A stretch of 64,000 bases of DNA from Chamaea fasciata (lineage: Eukaryota > Chordata > Aves > Passeriformes > Sylviidae): NCBI GenBank assembly GCA_029207755.1, contig JARCOQ010000004.1, positions 35,030,060 through 35,094,059 of the forward strand, written 5' to 3'. The notes under the pieces are model-generated. The model ran no database searches, was not told the DNA's origin, and was given only the letters and a program-made list of their open reading frames with translations. How positions within the stretch are numbered: position 1 is the stretch's first letter; the number at the start of each line of letters is the position of its first letter. Shown piece by piece: positions 53,125 through 64,000 of the stretch. The position numbers and the translations under genes were made by a program.

Positions 53125-55065
53125 AAAATCAAGTTCTCTTCAGGGTACACATCTCATGTTTCTCCACCTATCTGCATTATCCACCAAGTGCACCCAGCTA
53201 TTGAGCAAAAACAGTCCCACTGATGGGTTTGTCTATGCTTGAGACAGGACTAATCCAAACAGTCTTCCCTAACATATTCTTAATATATGCCACATTGACT
53301 TTATCCCCTTCTACGGTATGTGGGGGTTTTGTTTAAGCAGGACCAGCTCAACTGGGAGGGTTAATATGAAGGAACAAGGTGGCCTTTGTTAAATGTAGTT
53401 CCCAGTGCTTGAAGGTCCTACCACCCATTGCTTTCAATGTGGTTTTAACAGCCTATTGTATTATTCCACTTTACCAGAGGATGATGCATGACAGGGAGAA
53501 TGATACCCACTCAATACCTCATGGTGTCCATGATGCTGTTTTTGAAATGAGTCCTGCTGTCCAAGTCAATTATTTTAGGGTGCCATGTTGCCACTGGACT
53601 TGCTTTTCAAGGCCCAAGATGGTGCTCCAGGCAGTGGCATGAGGTGCAGGGTACATCTCCAGCCATCCTGTGGTTCTGTACAGCACTGTCAGTACATAGT
53701 ACTTTCCTTGGTGGATTTGCAGGTGTGTGATATAATCAGTCTGCCAGGCCTCCACATATTTATGTTTTGACCATCATCCACCATACCAGAGTCTTTACTC
53801 ATTTGGTCTGCTTGATTGCAGTAAATTTTTCACAATTAGGCATCTTCTGGGAAATAGTGCCCATCGTTAACTTCACCCCTCTGTCATGAGCTCATCTTTA
53901 TGTTGCATCTTTTCCCTCATGGCCTGAGGCATCATGGGCCCAGATACCAGCAATAATTCACCCTTATGCTGCCAGTCCAGGTCCACCTGACACAGTTTAA
54001 TCTTGACAGCCCAATCCACCTATCCATACTTGAAATGACCTCCAGTAGCCCAAATCTTGGGTATGTGCCTCAACTCAAAATACTTTTACAGCCACCTTCT
54101 CTACCTGGGTAGTCATGTCTTGCCACTGTTCATCAGCCCAGACGGGTTTACCTGTTTCCTACTAGTTGGTCTTTTTCCATAGGTCCAGCCACCCCTGCAA
54201 TACATTTATTGTCATCCACAAGTTCAGTGCAGAGGTAGAACATGGGTAATTTCTCTCATTCAGTGATATCTAAAGCCAACTGGATGGCTTTCAGCTCTGC
54301 AACCTGACTTGATGCACCTTGTTCCTCCATATCTTCTGTGACTCGCCATGTAGAACTCTGTACATCTGCTTTCTGTTTTCAGTGTAGCCCAACCATACAG
54401 GAGGAACCATCAGTGAAGACATCATATTGTTTTTCATTTTCTGGTAGCTGATTATATTGTGGAACCTCAGCAGCACATGCCACCTTTTGCTCCTCCTGTG
54501 GTGATGGCAGTCCAAAGTTTTTGGCTTCGGGCCAGGTCATGATGATCTCCAAGACCCCTTAGTGACTGGGGTTTCCTGTTGGAGCTTGGTGTGTGATCAT
54601 AGTGATTCACTTATTCTATGGCAGCAGTGGCATGATTTTCCTTTGAACATCTCACCCAGCACCAGCAGTCAGGGTGCCAGGAGGAGATGTGCTTCAGTGC
54701 CCATCACTTCTGAGGCAGCTTAAACCCCATAATCATAAACTGCCAGGATCTCTTTTTCAGTTGGGGTGTAAACAGGCATTAGATCCTTTGTATCACTGAC
54801 TCCAAGACACCAGAGGTTGTCCTCAAGAGTCCCCAGGTACTTTTTGCCAAAGACTCCACAAAGGAAAATTTTGTTGGAGAATGCAGCAGTGTAGATCTTG
54901 TCCTGTCCTGGTTGGCCCAAGGTGTACTGTACAAACAGTATCATGTTTAATTTGTTCAAAAACTTGATGCTATTCAGGAGCCCACTTGGAACCATTATTC
55001 TTCTCTGACACATGATAAAGTGTGTAGACAATCTGACTGTAATCTAAAGTATGCTTTCTCCAAAA
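53125..55065 (-). pseudogene. ERVL pol pseudogene (integrase, RNase H, RT thumb)
   Basis: Collinear at the DNA level with 15770-17745 of the intact provirus, with many substitutions and indels. Readable islands include EAWQTDYITH and TTGWLEMYPAPHATA (integrase core, 53755-53570), an RNase H island at 54515-54291, and YTPTEKEILA in the connection domain (55031-54720). The frame stops just where the second catalytic Asp of integrase should be, and other stops follow, so no enzyme can be made. It belongs to a related, older ERVL lineage. Confidence 0.9.
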
Positions 55066-55211
55066 CCCCTTTCTTCTGCCCCTCAGTGATGATGGAAGTG
55101 GTATAGGGTAACACTCCAGACACACTCACAAGGCTCCAGGCTTGGCCACCTCACGGTTACTGCAAAAAAAAAAATAACCCTGTCCTTGGGTAGAACCAGA
55201 ACTGTTGCCAA
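55066..55211 (-). repeat. Right LTR remnant of the decayed ERVL copy
   Basis: Begins abruptly where RT homology ends and runs to GTTGCCAACA. Similar to 52645-52776. Only part of the LTR is present. Confidence 0.5.
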
Positions 55212-55289
55212 CAGCATAGCAGGTAAATCTGATCCTGGGCTTCATCCCATATGAGAGCTATTAGCAGTCATGATCATCCTGGTATAGTG

Positions 55290-55640
55290 CTTAGGTCTCT
55301 TCACCTTGGAAAAGTTACAGAATTCTAGTACTTAAAGGTTGACTACAATAATGCTGGAGACTCTCACTTTGCGAAGAAGCACATGCAGAAGACAAGGGGC
55401 TGTGGATAGTTCTACTGGGGACGTACCATCCCAATATAAGAAAGAAATTTCATATGGTGAGAAAAGCTTTTACTAGAACAACTTTCTGAGGGGCGTGGTA
55501 GAGTCCCTCTCACTGGGGGTTTTTAGGATGCAATTGAAGAGAGTGCTCAATGATCTCATCCAGACTCCTTTCCCATTAAAGTTTGGACCAGATTATTACC
55601 CAAGCTCTTTTCCAGCCTGAACTGTTCCACAAATTTAGCA
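55290..55640 (+). mobile_element. CR1 LINE 3' fragment
   Basis: Decayed CR1 landmarks in order: AAGAAAGAAATTTCATATGGTG (the usual AGGAAGAAATTCTT region), TAGAGTCCCTCTCACTGGGG, GATCTCATCCAGACTCC, TTTGGACCAGATTATTACC and TTTTCCAGCCTGAACTG. 5'-truncated, old. Confidence 0.75.
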
Positions 55641-58600
55641 TCAATGAAACAGTACTTGTCTCACTTCAAAAAACTGAAACAGGCCAAAGGATGAGATCAA
55701 GCAAATCAAGCCTTCCTTATCTAGCTGAACACCTTTGATTGTGCTGGATTTATGGGCTGTTCTCATTGGACTGCTGCTGTCTGCATACATGTTAGAATAG
55801 ATTGTGTAGGATGTATTTACAAAGATTTTACTTGAAATATCTCAAGGTAATATTACTAGAGCTACTTGATGACTCATGATGTGATTTTAAGTTGCGTCAT
55901 ATTACAAATTCTGTAGGATGTAGTTTTTCTGCTTTTGAGGAGGTGTCCTTATATCTAGGTTCAATAAAGTATTAGTAAATCCTGAATAGAAATGTAGTGC
56001 TTCTGTTCCTATGCTCATTGTCAGTACCACTACTACTGCTGGATGATGACAAGAATATGGATGTTTACTGTTGGAGTGGAAAACTTATGATGCTGGTTAT
56101 AACTTAGGTACCTGCAGCTCCAATCAAGTTTCTTCTAGCTACATGTAAATTTTAAACACAAACAGTGTGACTTTTTTTCCCCCCCAAGAATGGAAGCACA
56201 AATTGTTTGCAGACAACTCTTAGTCTGGTTGTTTTTTGGAGAGGCTACAGCTCAAATTGAGAAATGTGTTTCTTATTCCTGGGAAAATAAAACTCTCTGT
56301 ATAAGTGATCTGAATCAAGCCAAGGCTTGTTCTTAAGTGGCTTTCTCTCCCAGAAGACTACAACAATATATATATTTCTGCATAAAAGTCAGTTCTTTTT
56401 TCTGCCTACATACCATTAGAATAGTTACTGCTGTTTGCACCCCTCTTTTGGAATATAGCTAATATAAAAGAATAGATACTTGTTCAGAGAATTGGGATGC
56501 TAATGAAAAATTATTGTGAAAATGTTGGTGACTTTAGGATTTTTAAAGCTCATTTCTATTATAATAATATTTTTGGGCCAAATATGATCAGGCAGTGTCC
56601 TTTAGAATAATCTTATGTCTGCCATGGAAATTTCTGAAATCAAATTGAAATAATCTCCTTGCATAAGGAAATCTGTTCAGTGCTAAATTGCCCTTGAGAT
56701 TATAGATTCTGAGCTTCAAAGGTTTGAACTAATGATGTTCCTTTACTTAAAGTATTCTTTCTTTTGCCCAAGTCTAAAATTCTACTGAAATTAGGATTGA
56801 AAGTCCTAAATGTAGTTTGCAAAAGAAGATATTTCTAAAATACAAGATCAGAATTGACTCTACATAAAAAGACATACTTTTTTTTTTCCTGCTGGCTACA
56901 TTTTGACCTTTCTTAAGCTCTCATAGGAATGACATTTGTCTTTATAATACCACTGCTAATGGCAGAGCAGATTTTGTGTCTGCGTAATTGTGTTATATGT
57001 TTTTCTGTGTCTGAATTACCTCTCACCTTGGGAAATATAAAACTTGGAAGATCCAAGTTTAGTGAAATTCTGATTCTTCATTTCAAGATTTTGACTGTGT
57101 GAAAGCAAATAAGCTGTTTCTGATTAAACACGGAGCATCCATACTTCAAGCAGCTTTTTTTTGGTCTGCCATCAGACCCATGTTTAACAGATCTTTTGCC
57201 TAAGATTGACATCTACAGTAAAAATGGCATTAGTTGAAAACTTGAATGGTGATTATTGCTAACTTATCTTCTAGGAAGATATTCTACTCAAGGGTTACAG
57301 AAATAAGAAATTGCACAATGGCCAGATGTCACATTAGCATATGCAAATCCATCCTACTCATGCAAAGCTATTTACCATGACTAGCTGCAGACTTGCAGCA
57401 CACTTGATAAGACTGTCAAAAACAACCGCTGTTGATGGTATTGGAGCAGGAGTAAATGGATACCATGGGAAAAAAGATGCAAGAAATCCAAGGACTATAA
57501 TGACAAAGTACAGCACTTGAGAAAAGAAGTCTTTATGTGGCTTCAGGGTGCTGGTCCCATGAGTTAGGTGATGCTTATATGGGCAAGTGTACTAGATAAC
57601 ACAGAATAGGGAAAGTGGTGTGTTTGTTTGGCTTTATTACCTGGATTTAGCTGTCAGCCTTCTGGAGCTGCTGCATCACTTTCTTCTGACTACCACTTTG
57701 AGACATCAATCTGGGTAATCAGAAGTGTCTCTGTGATGTTGATGTTAATATGAACTTTGTACCACTGCCCTATATCTCAGATTTTTCACAGTATTGTGGA
57801 AGGAAAATGAGATTCAGTCCTACCCCCTGCCAGTCTCTCTGCTTGGTCTCTCCATCCAAGTTGCATAAGTTCTCACTGACCTCTTTCTGCAACTTTTCTA
57901 TTTAAAAAAAAACCCACGCCTTCCTTTTGTTGCCTGTCCAATCCTTTTCCAGCCTCTCCTATAAGAAGAGTGGCAGGCAGTCACCACAATCTGTATTTTG
58001 AGTGTTTACAATTAGATGGGGAAGCTAAGATTTCACAGCCAAATAATTAAATACAACGTTAATGGATTCTGTTAGTCATATTGCACTGAATCTTATTAAA
58101 GTGCTTAACCATGCGCTTGAAGGAAAGAAACATTTAAAGTGAGTACTACAAGTATTCTGAATACTAATTAATTTGTTCAGAAATCCTACTTCAGTATCAG
58201 TTTGATGATATTAAGAAGCAATGTTAATGTTAAATCCCATCCTATTTGTCAGTCAAGAGGAAATTTCCAAAATGAGAGCTCTGAGGAGCTTGTATCCACA
58301 AGTTTCTGCTGAACTTAAGGTATAATGGTGGTGAACTCATGTGGTGAACTCATTGGTCTCCAAGCAAATTAGTGTCCTGTTCATCTATTTAAATACTCAA
58401 AAGGAATTAAAGTCTCACCTTTCACTGCAGGTGCTGTCCAGGTTTCTGTAGCTGCCCTCTCCTTGGCATGGGAAGGCTCTTGTAATTGTGGAAGACCTGT
58501 CTTTAATGGCAGTATCTCTGTAGAATGACAACCCAATTATTTTGAGGCCCTGTAGATAATGTTTAAGAAATAAGGAAATTCATATGCAATGCTTTAGGGG

Positions 58601-61600
58601 CTTTTAACATGGCATTTCCTTGTGGTTTTTATTTTCTATTTTTTAAAATTATTTCTGTCAGAATTTTATATTTGAATTAACAAGAGGATAGTATCTTCCT
58701 TTTCTAGAGAGTGTAATTTCTTTTCAATGGTAGACTAAAACTTTTATCTCTTCCTACCTCTCCACACCAGTGGTGCAATAAGACTGGATGCAATAACATA
58801 AAATATGGTTGAGAAACAGGTTCTTGAATATACAGTTTTCTTCTGTGTCCCTTTTCATCACTGATTATGGACACAGTAGAGGGATGTTGTGTGCAGCAGT
58901 TCTGATCTGTGAAAAGGTGCACCTGGCAAAGGCATAAGAACAGAGGCCTACAGACAGAACACAGGAGGTAATGAAATTCTGTATTGGAACACATGACTCA
59001 AGATGTTCCATGTAAAAAATGAGTTTTATACTGGCTTAAAGGAAGTAGAATTTAAAAGGAACCTGAAACAAAGGTTTTTACTTACTATGGTCAGACTATT
59101 ATACTTGATCTTTTTAAAATGTCAGTAATAATATTTTCTTGTGATAAAATTTTCTAATGACCCAAAGAGCCTTTGGATCCTTGCCTCTTACACCTTAGGG
59201 TAGCTTTTCACACATCAGAGCTTTCCAAGAAAAAAAAAAGCAAAAACAAAACCAAAAAAAACCAAAAACAAACAAACAAACAACCTGTTGAAAAATGGCT
59301 GAAAGAAAATATTTTATTTATCCAACAGAATAGACACTCTTCAACAGCTGCAACAGCTCTGTTGTGCTTATCCAAAGCTTGTCCAAAATACTTATGTTTA
59401 TATTTTTTCATTTTTGAAACAAGATGAGTAGACAGTTAACAGCCCTTTTTCAAGGATTCAGACAGATGAAAATGTAAAGATTATCACAGGTACTCTAACC
59501 TATGTAAAAGGGAATGTCTAAGGGAAAGGTAGAAGTGCATCCATCTGAATACAACATCTTTTCAGCTCCACTAAGCCGTTTTTTAGTATTCACAAAGTAC
59601 TGCAGTTTTGTAACAGAGATTTGCTTTCAATCTTAGCAATTGGTTATTTTTATTTGGTAGTATTTTGAATAGTAGCCCTTCTGGAAAAATTAAGACTTAT
59701 TAGTTATGAAATTTGCTCTGATGGCTGATCAGGTGTCAAGATGAGAGTTTTTAGGGTAAGGTGAGTGATCATATAGCTGTGAAATGGAAATCCAGTATTT
59801 TGTACTATGTAGCTGCTATTCAAGAAGAATAGTCTTTCACAACAGCTAATGGCCTATGTGAATATATAGCTTTTATAGTCCACATATTTTACATTTGGTT
59901 GGAGTTAAGATAGTGGGAAAACCAGACATTTTTCAGGAAATTATGACTTTTTAGTTATTCTAAGTTTTTTTTTTAATATTATATAATACCATTTGTTTTC
60001 TGACAGCTGTGATTGAAACTTCTCTGCCATTACCACAGACAAAAGATAAAAATATTTGCCTTTTTTGTAAGTGGTTGCTGAAGCATCTAGAAATGGTTAA
60101 ATTGCTTTTCTGTCTTAAAGAAATGAGAAAAAAATCCACACTAGAAAGAATTGCTGTGAAATTTTTGTCTAATAGACCTTCTGTAGAATTTCTGCTTTAC
60201 AAAAATACAAATAATAGTTTCATTATTAATGTATTATTAGAGTCAATGAAATGGCAGTATTTTATGCTGATGAAGTTTACATGAAATAGAGAGCCCTTGT
60301 GGGCTGGTGGCTGGAGGAGGTTATAGGGTTTTGCTTCATATAAACTTTTTGTCTTTTTGACAAATCAGCATGGGACTGTCAGAGAAACTTTAGAGATAGA
60401 AGGGAAGGGTTGAAGAATAATTCCATCTCTTTTTTGGGAGTCTTCTGAGAGCATTAAGGGAGAAAAGGTACATTTACCAATGAATTTAGGTACAGGCCTC
60501 CAGTGCACCAGGTACTCAGGTCATTAGGGAACAGGTAACAGCTCACAGAAGGCAGAGATACCATTTGTGGGGAAGAGCTGTCCCCCCGTGCAGAGATGTA
60601 GATACATCACTGTGTAATAGAAAATGTACAAGATTTCAAGATTCCCTCAAATATCAGGTTTCTTTTTCTACTTGAGCTTTATGTGAAATGCTCAATGTTT
60701 TTGCCCCTTTCTGCTTTAGAGTGCAAGTCCTTGTAAGTGATCCCTGGAATTACTTTTAACTCCATTTCATTTCTACCTGTATGCCATTGCTTTAGCCCCC
60801 ATTTTCACCCATACAGCAATTTTCAGGTTGCAGTACAGCGTTAAACTCTAAACAGTAGCTAGTGGCTCATTTACAACATCTTTTCATGGTTTCACTGTCC
60901 TTCTAGACCCCCAAGTTGTGGTAATGTGCAAACGAGTTCAATGACCACTGAAGTTTTTCCCATACTAGAAAACTTTCATAAAGCTGAGAACCTTAAATAA
61001 ATACTCACTACATGGCAAGTATTTTCATAGTAGTAGTTGTTAAGAAATTTGTATGCCTTAACTGCTAAGAAATCTTAAAGATGAAAGATATTATCTGGCT
61101 TTCCTGAAAAGAACTTTACAAGTACAGCTTTAAAATTTCTCAGTGATTCAAAACAAAGGTGGCAATGACATTTTTTTTTTAATTTCAGAAAAAACCACAA
61201 TTGTAGATAGCTAAAAAGGCTGTCAGTTCCTGCCAGTAAGTGTCAAGAATAGTTTCTGTGGTACTCTACAGTAACTCATAATTTAAAGCAGATCATGCAT
61301 TCTTACAGCACTGGTTACATAAACACAATGCTTCACTTGGAGTCTTGTTTGTGCAAAACACACATGTAATAATTATAGAAAATCCTTTTCAGGCATATTT
61401 GACCTTTTTTCCCTCTTTCTTTTTCTCCACAAAGTTCATCACATGCCAACTACCTGCCCACATTTATTCCAAGCTGCTCTGCACACCAATGCAGCAGCTT
61501 CCTGTAGGAGGTATGGCTGTTCTATCCAGATAGGTTTTGCTTTTTCCTGTGTGCCTGAGTGTCTACTTCGGGTAAGTCAGTTGCTCATATGATGGACCAC

Positions 61601-64000
61601 ATAGCTCCATGATAGCACAAAACCTTCTCTTTTTTGTTAAAAACAAACCAACCCTGCAAACTAACAAAATGTAACTGTTCCGCAGAAACCCTTGAATTCC
61701 TTGGAATCACTTGGGCAGCAGTGTCCTATTCCTTTTGCCATACTCCCTTTTGGTTTTTTGATGGTTAGGCAGGTCTGACAATTTTTCTCTGGCACTACAG
61801 AAAGCTCTTGTGTTTAAGTTATATGGTGATATGATGAGGCTGTGAACTCTTGCTGCTACAATTTATTGAGGAATCCAGGATGTGCTTGTTTTAACAGACT
61901 GATGGATTTTTATTCAGTTTCAAAGGCTTGTTATTTTTGAAATTACTTAGCAAAGACAACAGTAGCTCCATTTCAATTAAGAGGTATCCTTGATTTATGC
62001 TTTATGTTCATTTTAAAAATGATGCCTGAAAAATTGAAAGGGAAGGTACTACATGATGGTTTTGCACGAAATTCAACAGAAAATATGAGGGTTCAGTTAA
62101 CATGTACAACAAAGCTTGCACAGTAATGGTGATTTCCATTAATAGTTTACTTCTAAATGCTGGTTGTTTCGTTATTGTGACTCTTCAAGAGCTTCAGAAA
62201 AATGTGAGAAAATGCAATCAGTACAACAAAAAGCATTATTGCAATATTAACTCTGATATTCATAAGCTCTCATAGAAATCTCTCTTGGGTATTGTGTATT
62301 GATTTAGTCTTTCATTAGGGGAGACTTTTCTGTTAACAAAGGTGCTTTACTGTGTGAAAAAAAGGGATTAAGGAACATTCTTTAATCATCTGAAATGCAC
62401 AAAAGAAATCACCATTATCAATAAGGAGGGTGTTGCCTTATCTACATCTATAACTTGTTTTCTGACATCTGGTAGGAAACATACCTTAGATCTGTGCTGC
62501 TGTTATGGTGGTATTTAGTAGGTTATGCTTTTTGTAAAGTAAGCAAGTTTTTAATTCACTGCATATGCCATTTAAGGATACATTTCCTACAAGCAATAAA
62601 GTGCTTAAAATGATAGAAATTGTTGAATCTGCTCAGCTTCAGCAAGATTTTTAGGCAAACAAATAAATGAAATCAGTTATATGGATATAAAGCAAGCAAT
62701 TTTTTTGATCTTTTTTTCCTAGACTATTCAAATCAGGCAGCAAGAAGGGAGTAACAGAAATTATTCATATGCAATTTCTTTTTGCCTGCACTGCTACCTG
62801 GTAGTAGCAATTGGTTTTGACTTAAGAAGCTTTCAAAGATTATATGCTAAAAGAGACTCTATGTGAAACTTAGTGAATGCCCTGTGAAAAAAAAAAAAAG
62901 GCCTTATAAGCATATGTGTCTCTTCAAAATGGTGTTTAGAGTTGCCAGAAAAGACAAGGGCATTCTGGAAGTCCAAAATAAAATGGGACCGGACATGCAG
63001 CCAAATTCCTTTGCAAGCATATTATCTCCAGCATGTATGGGGCTTGACTTTGCATGAATTGTTTACAACGATAAACTGAGCAACTGCACACACAAGCTTG
63101 AAGGTACTTGTATGGTTGCTATTAATAGTTATATGGTGCTGTTTTGTTGGCATTACATGCACATATGTGCTCTTTATATTTGCTACCTAAGGGGCCAGAC
63201 TCTTGCCAACCTTTTGCAAATTGAAAGATGAGTACTATTTGCAGTGTGAGGTGCTAATTGCTTATTTTGTTAACTTTGCTGGAAATATGAGTAACAGAAT
63301 ACGAAAGAATGTTCTGATTCAGGGAAAAAATTGCATATATTTCATTTCAAGCATGTGCTGAATCCTATTCACTTTAATTAGAATATCTATACACTAAAAA
63401 TAAAGTGTATGTATAAATTTCTTGTTGAATTGGGTTCTTTCTGCACAACTGTTTCTCCATCTCTTTTGCAAGGCACATCAATTTTTATTGTTCAGTTCTT
63501 TGATACTCTACTATCTACTCTATAATTGAAAAATTTGCCTTGCTTGGAATACAATGTAACACATTTAAAAATATTTTGTTTATAAAGCTATTGTACATTA
63601 TGACAGAAATAGTGACAGAATTAAATTTCTCTTATCCCACAATCTACTGGAGGAAACTCTAGGTAATGCAATATCTGCATTCTAAGAAATTGCGTCTTTT
63701 ATTTTATTTATTTTTGCCAGACTTTTTATTCAAAATAGTTTGTTCGCTAGCGTGCTCATGCATGTGCCTCATTTTTTGTCTCTGCTTCTTATAAGCCACT
63801 CTGCCCACAACAGACCACTAAGTGAGAAGAATGGTATGATACCATCTGCATTTTCCATGCACTTCCAGGCAAAGGCTTTTTCATTTTGTATGTTATTGTC
63901 TGTGCTGTGAGATAGCACAACAGAGCCCTTTGTTGGGTTCTCAGCTGAGCTGTTCACATGTGCTGATTCAACAAAGTACTGCTTCTTCTGTTGCTGTTCG
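55641..64000. other. AT-rich non-coding stretch to window end
   Basis: About 8.4 kb with no gene or mobile element that I recognise. It holds an A-rich/CAAA patch at 59229-59282, short T or A runs, and a 13-base tandem duplication (GTGGTGAACTCAT) near 58330-58360. Open frames are short and without domains. Confidence 0.5.

Larger units (their letters stand above)
52600..55211 (-). mobile_element. Decayed, internally deleted ERVL provirus
   Basis: Same orientation as the intact provirus. From left to right: an LTR-like segment (to about 52776), a 3' untranslated-like stretch (52777-53124), decayed integrase, RNase H and RT thumb (53125-55065), then a second LTR-like segment (55066-55211). The two outer segments share CTTCTGCCCC, a GACACAC block, CCTCA-GG-TACT and A-AAAAATTAACC/ATAACC blocks in the same order, as expected of two old LTRs. 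Protease, the RT catalytic core, gag and the 5' leader are missing, consistent with one deletion joining RT to mid-LTR. LTR ends are approximate. Confidence 0.75.

Overview
The window looks like a gene-poor, AT-rich stretch of a bird nuclear genome, most likely a songbird. The host call rests on several CR1 LINE 3' ends, on avian-type ERVL and ERVK long terminal repeats (LTRs), and on long runs of AT-rich DNA without convincing exons. There are no bacterial-style operons. I see no tRNA, rRNA or CRISPR array, and no host protein-coding gene I can defend.

The centrepiece is a complete, young class III (ERVL-type) endogenous retrovirus on the minus strand at 14966-21511. Two LTRs of 669 and 671 bp differ at only two bases plus a C-run length difference, and the insertion has a perfect 5-bp target duplication (CACTG). 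Reading right to left, the order is 5' LTR, a tRNA-Lys-like primer binding site, gag, an in-frame TAG, an uninterrupted protease-RT-RNase H-integrase frame, then the 3' LTR. There is no env and no dUTPase. Gag and Pol share a frame, so Pol would be made by stop-codon readthrough, and a strong hairpin with a possible pseudoknot lies just after the TAG. Gag carries membrane-type segments at its N-terminus, no zinc knuckle and no common late-budding motif. This points to an intracellular particle or retrotransposon life cycle.

Older retroviral relics surround it. 2538-3366 is a diverged solo LTR of the provirus family. 5485-5953 is an old ERVL solo LTR with an exact 5-bp AAGGA duplication. 8769-10171 is an ERVK-like solo LTR with a GC-rich core. 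22816-23434 is another solo LTR with an exact AACAT duplication. 52600-55211 is a decayed ERVL copy, also minus strand, with integrase, RNase H and RT-thumb remnants and stops throughout.

CR1 LINE fragments lie at 3714-4182, 26025-26168, 32030-32437, 46750-47740 and 55290-55640. Two large purine-pyrimidine pentamer arrays sit at 14561-14735 and 45452-45846. The rest is unannotated AT-rich DNA with mono- to pentanucleotide repeats. One stretch (28260-28630) has the look of a conserved developmental enhancer, and one weak terminal-exon-like reading frame lies at 1057-1316 on the minus strand.
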